A DNA stretch of 64,000 nucleotides, from NCBI GenBank assembly GCA_020543525.1, contig JAHYIO010000037.1, forward strand, positions 620,001 to 684,000, in the 5' to 3' direction. Position numbers and translations under genes: made by a program. Below the pieces are notes generated by a model. The model did not search any database, had not been told where the DNA came from, and saw only the letters and a list, made by a program, of their open reading frames with translations. Positions 10,430 through 21,034 of this stretch are shown in pieces (positions within the stretch are counted from its first letter, which is position 1; each line of letters begins with the position of its first letter). Source of the DNA: Coriolopsis trogii (Eukaryota > Basidiomycota > Agaricomycetes > Polyporales > Polyporaceae).

Positions 10430-13055
10430 ATGATAGAGCTCAAGATCCTACCAATCCTCCTCAGCTTGGTTGTCGACGCCTGGAGTGCCCCCTCAGACCA
10501 GGTTCCGCTGGGAATTTCATCGGATGGCGCGGATATTTATTCAAGTAGGTCGTGTTATCGACTCCTCGTGGTCGTCTGACTGGGGGCCGACTGTGGTCCT
10601 CGGTTGCAGAACCTCGTCGCAAGCTCCAAGGACGATTCCTCCATATCACGGACATGCACCCAGACCCCTACTACCGCGTAGGTGCGTCGGCGAAGAAGGC
10701 GTGTCATAGAGGAAAGCCCAAGGAGGGCAAGGCGGCCGCTGGTTACTACGGACTATCGTTCAGGTAAGTGCACCTTAGATCCCTGCTCAGCGTATGCGCA
10801 GAAGGAAGACAGACGTTTCGACCGTCGTAGCGACTGTGACGCCCCCTTTTCCCTCACGAACTACACGCTAGACTTTCTAGACCGCGAATGGGCGGACGAA
10901 ATAGATTTCGTGATATGTATGTGAGCATCTTCGCGCGCCCTCCAAAAGCTCATATATCGCTCGTTGCGTAGGGACTGGAGACAGTGCAAGGTACGGCGAA
11001 CCAGTGGAGTTGCTGAATTGGACCAGTGAAGAGGTTTGACCGCCAGGCATGACAACGACCGCAAGCGGCCCCGCACTACGGCGGAGATATATGCGCTCAA
11101 TCGAGCAATGGCAAAGAAGATGGAAGACGTCTTTCTACGCAAGGGGATCCCAGTCGTGCCAAGTATCGGTGCGTTGGCGTTCCACCTGGATGTTCTTTTT
11201 ATTAACCCTGGACCGTCGCGTGGGTGATGTCTCACAGGCAATAACGATGTTTGGCGTAGGTTCACTCCTCTGTCCGTCTGCAGCCGGTGTTAACATTGGT
11301 CTCCAGCACACGTGAGTTCGATATCTATTGAGAAGAAGAGAACGCTGGTTTTGAGTTCAGGATGCAGAATATCATGATGCCAGGTGGGTGTGACTCGTCT
11401 GACGAGTATGAGCTTGGGCTTTCCTTACTGGTGCCATATGACCAGGTCCCAACAGCATAACGTCCGAATTCTCATCGTACGTCTCGCACGGCATCATCGC
11501 ACCATTCCAACTCGTTCTCAACACCGAACGTACAGCATTTGGCGTTCATTTGTGCCGTTCCCTGCATACCAGGTGTTCCAACGTGGAGGCTACTTCTCTG
11601 TTGAAGTCATACCAAATGCAGTGGCTGCCATCAGCTTGAACACTATGTACTTCTACGACTCCAATACGGGTGCGTCCTTCCCCGCATATGTCATACATCG
11701 AACTTTGACGTGTCACTATGGCGACCGACTGAGCAGCTGTGGGAGGCTGTGGACTCTCAGATCCACAAGACCCCGGAAACCTTCAGTTTGATTGGTTGGA
11801 AGTGCAGCTACAGTCGTTTCGGGACAGGAAGATGCAGGTTCGGAACTTCCTCCGATTGGCTCAGGGTATAATTGATTTCATCCATAACTTAGGTTTGGCT
11901 GACGGGACACGTCCCGCCGTCGTCCCGCAACTACTTTCCCGAATGTGTTAGTCTATGCTGGTTAACGACTCACGCGATGGTAGCGCTGACGTTCTATTAG
12001 TATGTTCGATACGTAGAACTTTCATTGAGGTACCAGGATACGATCCTCGGCCATCTCTACGGTGTGAGTCTCACCTCGCCTCCTTCTCCTTTGTGCACTC
12101 ATATGGTATTATCGGTGCCGAGGCAGCATATGAATGTCGACCATGTAAGTGCAACCCGACTCCGCTCTCGCAGATCGTCTATTCTGAGCGTCGTTCAGTT
12201 CTTCCTCTTGGATGCCGAACAGCTCTCGAGGCGACCTAATGCCTCATCGACATTGGACGACGACGTGGGTGTGGCCAAGCACAACAAGAAGGAGCTGTAC
12301 AGGCTCCTCCTTCAAGAGTTCTCGCAGCTGCCCAAGGCGCAGAACTTAGACCATGACAACTACGGAGTAGTCAACGTCGCGCCGCCGCTCGTCCCGACGT
12401 ACTTGCCTTCCTTCCGAATCTTCGTGTACAACACCACCGGCGAACTCTACGACCCTGGGCATCTCGGCGAGGACGAGCATGAGCAACCAGGGGGGTTGCG
12501 AACGATGAAGGACGTCGCAGGACCGCTCTGTGCCGACGTGGAATATGAGAATACATGGCGATGCCAACTGAACAAGCCGTGGTACTCTAATCCTAGGTCG
12601 CCGTCGCGGACGAACACACTCTGGACGCCACTCGGCTATGCGCAGGTGAGATGGAGTGCGCCTCGTCTCGTCTGACACACAGGTATTGACCGCCAATTGG
12701 AATGCGCCTTGATTCGTTCCAGTACTATCTGCCGAGGCTGGACGAGGCCGGAGAGGACGACAGTCCGAAATTTAAGCTCGAGTATACCACATTCCCGGTC
12801 CGCGCGCTGCATCCGCCTCCGGCTGGGGGGCCCGGAGGACTGGGAGCGCGTGGGTTCGCATGGCCGATTCCGAAGCGGCACTTGCCACGGTCGCTGCGGA
12901 ACAGCACGCGGACGAAGTCGAAGAAGTACGCGCCGTACTCGCTGGAGGACCTGACGATTCCGTCGTGGACGCGGCTGGCGCGGCGGGTGGCGAAGGGGAA
13001 AAAGCTGAGGCAGCGGTTCAAGGAGTTGATGTACATGGGTGGCGGGGAGGCGTAG
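10430..13055 (+). CDS. PPN1: Vacuolar endopolyphosphatase (PPN1-like)
   Basis: Cleaves internal bonds of long-chain polyphosphate, normally in the vacuole lumen. Sixteen exons: 10430-10544, 10610-10763, 10813-10916, 10971-10990, 11047-11168, 11238-11255, 11307-11311, 11368-11383, 11446-11476, 11536-11669, 11737-11837, 11893-11946, 12001-12062, 12127-12144, 12199-12645, 12723-13055; 577 aa. A hydrophobic N-terminus (LKILPILLSLVVDAW) fits a signal or anchor. The calcineurin-like metallophosphatase signature is complete: HITDMHPDPYY, DFVIWTGDSARHDND, SIGNNDVWPHN, VWLTGHVPPS, GHMNVDHFFLLD. Family-specific regions follow: QFDWLEVQL, NLDHDNYGVVNVAPP, SFRIFVYNTT and a basic tail. The metal-site motifs are spread over several very short exons. 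The 5-nt exon is argued separately. Confidence 0.93.
11307..11311 (+). other. PPN1: 5-nt microexon (cacac) of PPN1
   Basis: The exon follows ggtctccag and precedes gtgagt. With c from the exon ending at 11255 it reads CCA CAC, giving GNNDVW-PH-NIMMPGPN, the family pattern. A gttaac branch-site-like motif lies about 10 nt before the acceptor. A competing reading with a 28-nt exon (11284-11311) and an earlier acceptor also keeps the frame but inserts ten residues between P and N. Confidence 0.65.
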
Positions 13056-13568
13056 TGTAGCGAGACGTATAACGATGCGGTTTGTTCCTGGGCTGTGGGA
13101 GCGCGGACGTGGCCGTGTGCGGAGGGGGCGTGCTAGCGCCGGGGATGGGCCGGGGACGGGCGTGGGGGAGTTGTGTTGCCTTGACCACGGACGACGTTGT
13201 GCATCTCGCTGCTTTCTTGCCATCTGAACTTTCGACTCCATCGGGAGACCCAGCGGTGATTTGTTTCTGTATTTACTGTGCTCTGAACGTGCTGAGGACT
13301 CTGGGGTCTTGTCCTCGCCTTCGCCTTCTTCTCTGTACCTTGCTCATTACGGCGGCAGGGCACAGCAGATAGGATCACTCATCATCCTGCTCTCTGCCTC
13401 TCTGCTGCCTTCCTCCTTTTTACTCTCCACTCGCTCACTCGTTCGCCGTTTCGCTGCTCCTCCTTGATCTCTCCTTTCGTTCGCGCACGGCTGGGCCGCT
13501 TCAGGATTTCGAATCCGCCACACCACACAGTCCTTACCCTCCACCAGTATCTATATCTACTTATCTGC
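13056..13568. other. Intergenic region and CT-rich leader of the RFX gene
   Basis: The last 200 bp before the RFX start are strongly pyrimidine-rich on the plus strand, a common fungal core-promoter and leader feature. No gene is recognised. Confidence 0.45.
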
Positions 13569-16500
13569 ATGGCGGCCGTGAACCTTCAGATGATGTCCGC
13601 GAACGTCCCCTTCGACTTCCTCCCGCCTGCCCACCTCCACTCGCGTTCAAACTCGGTCTCCTCCTCCTCCTCCCACTCCCCCAACTCTCGCCCTCAGTCT
13701 TCCCAGGGTGGTGGCGTTCTGCGCACGACCGCCGTTCTCCCACCCTCCGCCGAAGACCTCTATCGCGCTTCCTTCCATACCACCAACTCCTTCGACCACG
13801 CTCGCAACACCTCCGACGTCTCCCTCTCCTCCGCCTACTCCCTCGACCTCGCAACCCCGGCAGACTCGCCCCCTAATCACAACATCACCAACCCTGCACT
13901 CAAGGGCCATCTGCGTCAGACTCACATCCGGGCCCGCGTCTCGGCTTCCCCCTACCCCCGTGACACGGAGAGCGTGCACTCGTCCTCTTCCGAAACCGAG
14001 GACATCTCCATGTACCTCGCCACCACCGCTCCCGAGTACCACGGCATGTATGCTGTCCCGCCGCAGAGCATGATGCCCAACCCCGCCGAGCATATGCATG
14101 CGGCCGGTGCGTTTGGCCGGATGACTCTCAGCCCCGACCACGCCCTCGAGAAGCTAGCGGCGAACGTGCGGGCGGCGACAACGACGAGTGCGTCCGACAG
14201 GGCGAAGCAGATTTTTGTGCAAGCATGGTGCGTCTCCCCGTTCTTCCGTGTTTCAACAAACGTTCAACATTCCACCTTCTGCCCCTATTCTCCCCCCCTC
14301 CCCCTTGGCGTGTTCATCATGACACGCTTCTCGTCAACTTCGCCCTATTCCTTCTCTCCCATTCTTTTTGCTCGCACAGGTTGACAGCGAACTACTCGCC
14401 GTACCCCGACGGAAACGTCCCGCGCCAGGGCCTGTACTTCTCCTACCGCCGTGTCTGTGATCAGTATGGGATTCCACACATCAATACCGCCACGCTCGGA
14501 AAGGCGATCAGGTTATGTTTCCCTACTATCAAAACAAGACGGCTGGGTGTCAGAGGGAACAGCAAATATCACTGTACGTCTTACCCCTCGGTCTTCCATC
14601 ATGATTCTGTCGGCGCTTGATTGACGCCACTCTGCCTTGTCTGTGACAGATTGCGGCATCCGTCCTGCTACTTCCGCAGAGGCGGAGTTCCTCCAGGACT
14701 ACATCCGCAAGTCGAACAACAATGCGGCGCAACAGGCCGTCAACGCCGCGCGCATGTCGAACGAAGGGGGTGAGGGTATGAACCGCGGAGGCTCAGATGA
14801 GGACGAGGAGGACGAGTCCGAAGGTCCTGCCTCAGGCACGGCCTCCAAGCGGAACTCGTTGAATCTGTCAGGAGGAAAGGCTCCTGCACTCTTCGCGGAC
14901 GAGAAGACTCCCACTGCGGCGACCATCCTCTCGCAAGCCCAAGCCACCCAGCGGCCGGCGAGCACCTTCCCCATCCAGGCGCCCATACGGAGGCATACCG
15001 GACAGGAAGGACTTCAGGTCCCGTCTCAACAGCCATCTCCTTCCGGGAGCGTACCGCCATCCATGCCTGTGATGGGCGGAGGTTCAGGGAGCACGATCCG
15101 TCAGCTGCCGAACTTCCCCTCGATTGATGAGGCAGTCGGCGCGAACTCGACGACGCCACAGAGCATCGCCGCGCGCGAGGTGTGGGTGTGGTTCCAGGAT
15201 CATCTCGATGCCTTGCTCGACAGCGTGCGGATGTACCGGTTCGACCAGTTCGAACTTCACCTCCGCTCGTTCTGGTCGAGCCTCACTGGCGCGCACCGGG
15301 AGGTCGTGCATGCTCCGGCTGTGGCCGGCCTGATGGCGAAGGCGGATGCCATTGTGTATGATGTACGTCTTCGGTTGACCGTTTCCGAGGCGGACGTGAC
15401 GCTAACATTCATTGCAGGAGATTCTCGAGATGCTCCGGTCGCAAATGCTCTCGCCTATTGCTCCCGCGTCGCTTTCTGGCCTTCGCCAGCTTGCCGACAA
15501 GATGGAGAAGATCCTCCTCGTCGCTCTTGACTCGTATGGAAATACGTTCGTCGAGCCCAAGGTGGAGTTAGGCGCACGATTTGGACACCTCGTTTGTGAG
15601 TAGCCTTCTGAATCAGAGATAGTTAGATCGTGTTAACGAGCGTTGCCTCCGCAGTGCGCTTCCTCGACATTTATCAGGTCACGCAGGCGTTGAATACCGT
15701 TCTGACGAACCAAAAGCAGCTTCTGGAGATGCGGCGATCCTGGGCAAAGATTGACTTTGAGTCGGTGCGGAACCAATCAGCGTTGGTTTGCAACTGCCGG
15801 CACGAGGATCTTGTACAGCTCCTCGAAGGAGAGTTCGTTGCGGTGCTGGAAGGTTTGAGCAAGAGCCAAGACCCCGTTCGCGATGTCATGGCATGGGCGG
15901 ACAAGTGCTGCGAGCGATTGATGGGCGGTCGGGGCGGTGGTGTCGATGACAGGTCGACGATGAGCTCCCGGAGTGTGCTGATTCGCTGGGGCTACGTTAC
16001 GAGCCAAGTCATGCGCGATCTGGTGAGCTCGCTACAACGAATGCTGGTCGCTGACGGAATTGCTGATTCTTGATCTGCTTTAGACTATTCGGAGCGACCC
16101 TGCGTTTGGCGCATTCCAGATACTCAAGTTATTCTTGGAGTAAGTCGATCACTGTAGGCCTTGTGTCGAGTCCGACTGACCGTCGTTCTTGCGATGTTCC
16201 AGTGACTGGATTGCACTCAACGTCCTCCGGAATGTCGCATTGTCGACCAATTCTGTTGCTGCTTCGGTCGAGCCCGTCATGCAGCAGCAGTTCCTCTCTC
16301 TGTCGCCCATGGCTGGACAAGAGAGCTTCCCTAACACCACTCTCGACGTCCGCCCTACCGGCGCGATGGCCCACACCCCGACGACGTCAAGCATGCTCGC
16401 AGCATTGCAAGCAGACAGCTTCAGCGGAGCCCTCGATCCCTCTGCCACCACTTTCGGCGCAGACGCATTCGGGTCCCTCAGCTACCTCGACAGCGCGTCC

Positions 16501-16677
16501 CAAGGCGACAGCCTCAGTGTACATACTTCCGACCTGTCGTTCCCCGACTATGGGTCGAGCACCTTCGACGTCCCTGCGTTCACCCCGCAGGACCTGGGCA
16601 TCAGCGCGTCTGGCACGCCGCCATCCGCGAGCAGCGAGCCGGAGAACGATTCCGAGCCTGTGAAGTCTGAATCATAA
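13569..16677 (+). CDS. RFX-family transcription factor
   Basis: Exons: 13569-14227, 14380-14573, 14650-15362, 15418-15595, 15655-16022, 16084-16139, 16203-16677; 880 aa. A Ser/Pro-rich N-terminus (about 1-220) is followed by the winged-helix RFX DNA-binding domain (about 225-310): WLTANYSPYPDGNVPRQGLY, YRRVCDQYGIPHINTATLGK, IRLCFPTIKTRRLGVRG, SKYHYCGIRP. A poly-acidic linker and a conserved RFX C-terminal region follow (EVWVWFQDHLDALLDSVRMY; FLDIYQVTQALNTVLTNQ; FGAFQILKLFLDDWIALNVL). Fungal relatives are Crt1/Rfx1, repressors of DNA-damage-inducible genes, and Sak1/RFX regulators of the cell cycle; which role applies here is inference. Start chosen at ATG 13569 after the CT-rich leader; an in-frame ATG at 13464 would add 35 residues of low similarity. 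Confidence 0.93.
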
Positions 16678-17133
16678 TTTCACCATCCATCGTCGGTATT
16701 TCCCGGGAGAGACTTGCACCTTGTTCGGGCTTTTGTGAATGACTTTACTACTGCTTTTGATACCCTACGAATCAAGTAATACCTCTGCTCTCCTCGACTG
16801 CTAATTATTGACTTTTTGCCACTCGCTGCTGTATTCACGCCTTTTTACCTCCTCCTGCCCGTAAATCCACTATCGCTATTGCTCCTGTTGCTTCGAGCCG
16901 AATGTATCCAATCCCCCTCGCCGGTCAATGTACTGGTCACACCCCGTGATACCGTATGTTCAGCCTCCAATACAAAAACTCATCAGACGCAGAAGGTGGG
17001 TTACCAATGTGAATGTGTGCGAATTCGATTGCGATTGCGATTGGTGAGCGTAGGATACGTAGATGCGCAGCGACGATAACACAATAATTAGTCCATCAAG
17101 TACTACCCAAGAGACCATCCCGTAATCATGTCA
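16678..17133. other. Convergent intergenic region
   Basis: Lies between the RFX stop and the BFR1 stop, so it should hold both 3' untranslated regions. A direct repeat of tgcgattgcgat type occurs near 17030. No gene is recognised. Confidence 0.4.
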
Positions 17134-18938
17134 TCATGCCTCGACAGCCTGCTCCTGTACGCTCTCCAGCTTCTCGTCGACGGGCTCCATTGGGACGCCA
17201 ACCGAGAGGCCTGATGCTGCGGCGGGAGTCGGCGCAGGTTCGGGAGGCCGCTCAGCGCCGCCATTTGGAGGCTGGACGTCACCGGATGCGGGAACCTCGA
17301 CGTCTGCAGACTTGCCGCCGCCAGTAAGTCGGCGGATCTCTGCCTCTGCTTTCGCCTTGTTCTCGGCGGTAGCACGCGCTTGGTTGGCCTCAAACCATGC
17401 CTTCTTCGTCTTGAGGTCTTCGATGACACGCGGCACGTCGCTGGTAGATGTCGGTGGCGGTATTGATAGCGAGAGGAGCGCGGTGAGAGTGGGAAGGGGC
17501 AGGTTGAGCTGTCCACCGGTTTCCGAGCCGTTTGTCTCCGCGGCGGCGGCAGGCGTCGAGGGCTTGCTACCCTTCTTGCCCTTCTTCTTGCCCCCACCGA
17601 CGAAGTACGCCTCGTCGTCCTCGCCCTTCTTCTTCCGCACGACGACGCCCTCCGGGGCGGCGTCGACCTTCCGAATTTCAAGCTTGGGAACGCCAGCGAC
17701 GTCAGACCTCTCTACGAGGGGCTTCTGAGTCGACAACGTGGCCGATGACGACTTCCCGGAGAGCTGATCGATGAGGGTCTGGCAATCCTCGATCTGAGCT
17801 TGGTACGCAGGGATCTCGGCTTCCTCGCGCAGACGGTCCGCGATCTCCTGCTTCTTAGCTTCCTCTTGCTCAGCACGCTGCGCACGCATACGCTCCGCCC
17901 GCCGCGCGCGATCCTCGTTGAGCTTCGTGTAAAACTTGTCGTTCGCGTCCTTGTACCTCTGCGCGGACTCGCGCTTGCGGTTGTAGAGCTCATCGAGTTG
18001 GCCCTGGAGCGCGGTCCGCTCGTCGAGGAGCTTGCTCCGGCTCGCGTACGCGTCGTCACTCTCCTTCTTCAGCTCGTCCAGCTCGGCCTTGATCGCGTCG
18101 TACCGTTCCGACGCAGCCTTGGCTTCGGGGTCATCGAGCTGCTTGCGGATCTCGTCGGCCTTGGCCCGGTCGGCTTCGATAGCCTCCTGCTCGGTCTGGA
18201 AGCCCTCGACTATCCGCCTGCTCCGCTTCCACTGACTGATCTCCTGGAGCGCACGCTTCTCGTCCACGAGCTTGAGGTTGCCGGACTCGACCTGCTTCTC
18301 CAGTTGCCTTGACGGAGATGAGAAGGGGGGAATGTGCACGAGATGCCGGAGACCTACTTAATACGATCGTCGACCTCAGCGACGGTCTTGTAGGGTATCT
18401 TCGCCTTAGCGGCGTTCAGGTCTTTGATCTACGGATATGTTGAGGGTTGGGTGGCACGAGGGAGTAGAGTGTGTGCGTACCTTTTTGGCAATCCCATCCT
18501 GGAGGGTTTTGAGCTGTTCGATCACCTTCCCCCTCGTCATCTTGTTCGTGGACTGCTGTCCACGAATCTCGTCCAGCTCAGCCCGGAGCGCATTCCTCCT
18601 CTCGTTACCAGGTCCACCTTTCGACGTGAGCGCAATCTTCTCCTTAACTGCGTTCTGATAGTCCGGCGAGGGATGGAAAGGACATGAACTTCTCGAAGCC
18701 CGGACACATGTGCGGTTTGGCTTACCAGCTTAACTTGGACGGCGTCGATCTCAGCCTTGATTTTGTTCTGTTCCGCATCGTACAGGGCCTTGTCCGGTCT
18801 TCCCGCGCCGTACTCGACAGGAGCTACATCCTGCACTTCGGCGGTGGAGACAGCTGGACTGGCGGTGCCGGAGGGGGTAGCCGACTTCGGCTTTTTAGCG
18901 GCGCCGTTGGTAATAGCGGGCTTGGACTTCGGGGCCAT
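17134..18938 (-). CDS. BFR1: BFR1-like nuclear segregation / mRNP protein
   Basis: Exons (minus): 18726-18938, 18481-18654, 18358-18428, 17134-18307; 543 aa. A low-complexity Lys/Ala/Ser N-terminus precedes GAGRPDKALYDAEQNKIKAE. Long charged coiled coils follow: NERRNALRAELDEIRGQQST, IVEGFQTEQEAIEADRAKAD, DELYNRKRESAQRYKDANDK and a run of RRAERMRAQRAEQEEAKKQE type. The tail has DDEAYFVGGGKKKGKKG and a Pro-rich end. In yeast Bfr1 is a polysome-, ER- and P-body-associated factor that affects brefeldin A resistance and nuclear segregation. No catalytic domain is expected or seen. It shares its minus-strand orientation with NHP2, about 300 bp away. Confidence 0.88.
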
Positions 18939-19236
18939 GTCGAAGGAAGGTGGGGGAGGGAATGAGAGAGGATGGGAGATGGTGGTGTGCGAGGGGAATG
19001 AGAGCTAAGCGTGAGAAGGCGGTGGTTACGGTCAATTCGAGTCTACCCGTGACGTGGCTGCCCGACAGCCACGAATGGGAGCGCGCGACTTTCGCGTCAG
19101 GCACGTTTTCCAGGACAAAGTTGCAATGCGGAAGTGGGCATAGACAGACGAGAGCGGTAAGTACATCGGACGACACAGAACAACACCGGGGTAGATGCAA
19201 AGAGTACAGATGCTAGGAGTAGGCGTCCGTGCAGAG

Positions 19237-20003
19237 TCAGAATATGAGCTTTTGGTCCAGCAGCTGTATCTCTTTACAGCACTCGTCGTACGTCTCCCGG
19301 TAGTCATCGTCCTTCTCCTCCTTCTCCCCGTCTTTTGGCTTCGACTTTTTCTTCTGGTCTGGACATACCATAACACAACTTGTTGGACGCTTTGTTGCGC
19401 TCGCATGACCAAGCTCTTCCTTCGAGGGTACAAATACATAAGGAATTTGTGCGTCCTCGGCCATGACTGGTAGGTGAGAGATGATGTCAATGGGCGTGAT
19501 GTCTGCTGCCAGAACGAGGAGACTGGAGGTGCGATGATGAGTGAGGGAACAAGCCAAGCATGCATCCCTGTGAACTTACCCCTTCTCGCCCTTACGGATG
19601 GCCTTCACGACCTCTTTTACTCCACGTTTTACTTGCCGCTGTTTGGAAGCTAATGTATGCTCGTATGACTAGGGCGCAACGCTACGGTGCAATAATGCGC
19701 TTACCTTTCTTGATCGTCTTGTGCAGCTTCTTTAGCATCTTCTTCTGCGCAAGGGGCTGCGCTATTGGTGAGAGGTCCTCCAACGGGATTACGATCTCCT
19801 CCTTTTCTTTCCGAACTTTCTTCTCAACCTATAGCACGTCACAGAGTCTGCTACAACCAAAGATGCCAATGACCGACCTTCACAAGTTCTGTATCCTCCA
19901 TTTCAACATCATCGTTGACTTCCAACGTCGTCTCGACAGTCTCAGTGACCTCCTTCGTCTCCTTGCGCTTCTTGTCCTTCTTCTCAGACTTGTCCTTGGC
20001 CAT
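19237..20003 (-). CDS. NHP2: H/ACA snoRNP protein NHP2 (L7Ae family)
   Basis: Exons (minus): 19878-20003, 19705-19828, 19580-19649, 19237-19522; 201 aa. NHP2 binds H/ACA guide RNA in the nucleolus and acts with Cbf5, Nop10 and Gar1 in pseudouridylation. A long Lys/Glu-rich N-terminus (about 1-90) is followed by the L7Ae fold: IAQPLAQKKMLKKLHKTIKK, VKRGVKEVVKAIRKGEKGLL, VLAADITPIDIISHLPVMAE, IPYVFVPSKEELGHASATKR and PTSCVMV. A Lys-rich linker follows. The charged N-terminus and the tail ending LLDQKLIF are longer than in yeast NHP2 (about 156 aa). The start MAKDKSEKKDKKRK sits well before the fold. Confidence 0.93.
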
Positions 20004-21034
20004 GTCGAGTGGTGTTGTATCAGAAGGAGGGCAGCGTAGACGTGACCGAGACGAGTGGACAGGCTAGTGCGACTGTCGAGAGCGTTTGAGTCTCTGCAGC
20101 TTCGGCGCGAAAATTCGTCTTGGTGCGGTCACGTGTGCGACGCCATAACCATTGCGAAGCGCTCATTTCTCTCAAACGCATCTCTCAACGACGGCAGTCC
20201 GTCCGTCGAAGCCATGTCCCCCGTGTCTCTCGCCGCTATCTCCACATGGTCTCAGCTTATGCGTCCTCGGGGGTATTCCCTTTTTTGCCACACGTAGTCA
20301 TATCACGGCATGGACTGCCTTACGGCGAAAACTACCGGAGCTTCCCAGCAAGTCGAAGTCTCACATGAATACAAGGCATTGCGCGTTTGCGGAGGGGGCT
20401 GCTTAGCAGTAAACTCGCAGAGGGTCAGTCGTATGAGCTTCATTGAACTTTTCATATCCATTCGACAAACGCATATCGCGCCTCGATGATGTGATGTATC
20501 GGTGATCCTACGGCAACTGCAAAGTATCTTACAGCGCTGTCAAGATCTCAGCGACTAGCCAAAGGCGGACCCTTCTACAGTCCGACGTGAACGTCATTCT
20601 GACTGAACCATGCTGTGGCTTGTTCTCGGCAACCTGGCAACTGAGGGGAGCATGCAGTCTGGAACCGGTACCTGAAAGAGGTGGTGAACGACGGCCTTCG
20701 ATGTCGGCGGAGATGAAGAGACAGTTGGGTCGTCGGCCAATACGACCGGTGTAGGATGGTCGTAGCTGTTCGTGTGCGAGCCTGAGAGCGCAACAGGATA
20801 GATATGGGGTACATGGCGGTAGGGAAGCTGGAAAGTGCCAGAGACCAAGGCGGGAGTGCGATTGGTATCAAGCAATCTAACCGTTTTTGCATGGGCCTTC
20901 GGGACATTTAACCCACGTGGTTATCGAGAATGGTAGCCACGCGCTCTTGCCTCTGCTCGTCCATATTATCTGCAACTAGACTCTCCGTGCCCAGCTACGC
21001 CTGAGCTGCTCTCCTACCCCCCACGTCCCTAACC
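20004..21034. other. Divergent promoter region between NHP2 and the bHLH gene
   Basis: About 1 kb between two outward-facing start codons. Open frames here lack splice context or known motifs. It presumably carries the NHP2 and bHLH promoters. Confidence 0.45.

Noticed and set aside
11284..11311. Alternative 28-nt exon of PPN1
   Set aside because: Keeps the frame but inserts ten non-conserved residues into the GNNDVW-PHN loop. The 5-nt exon fits the family better; kept as a testable alternative.
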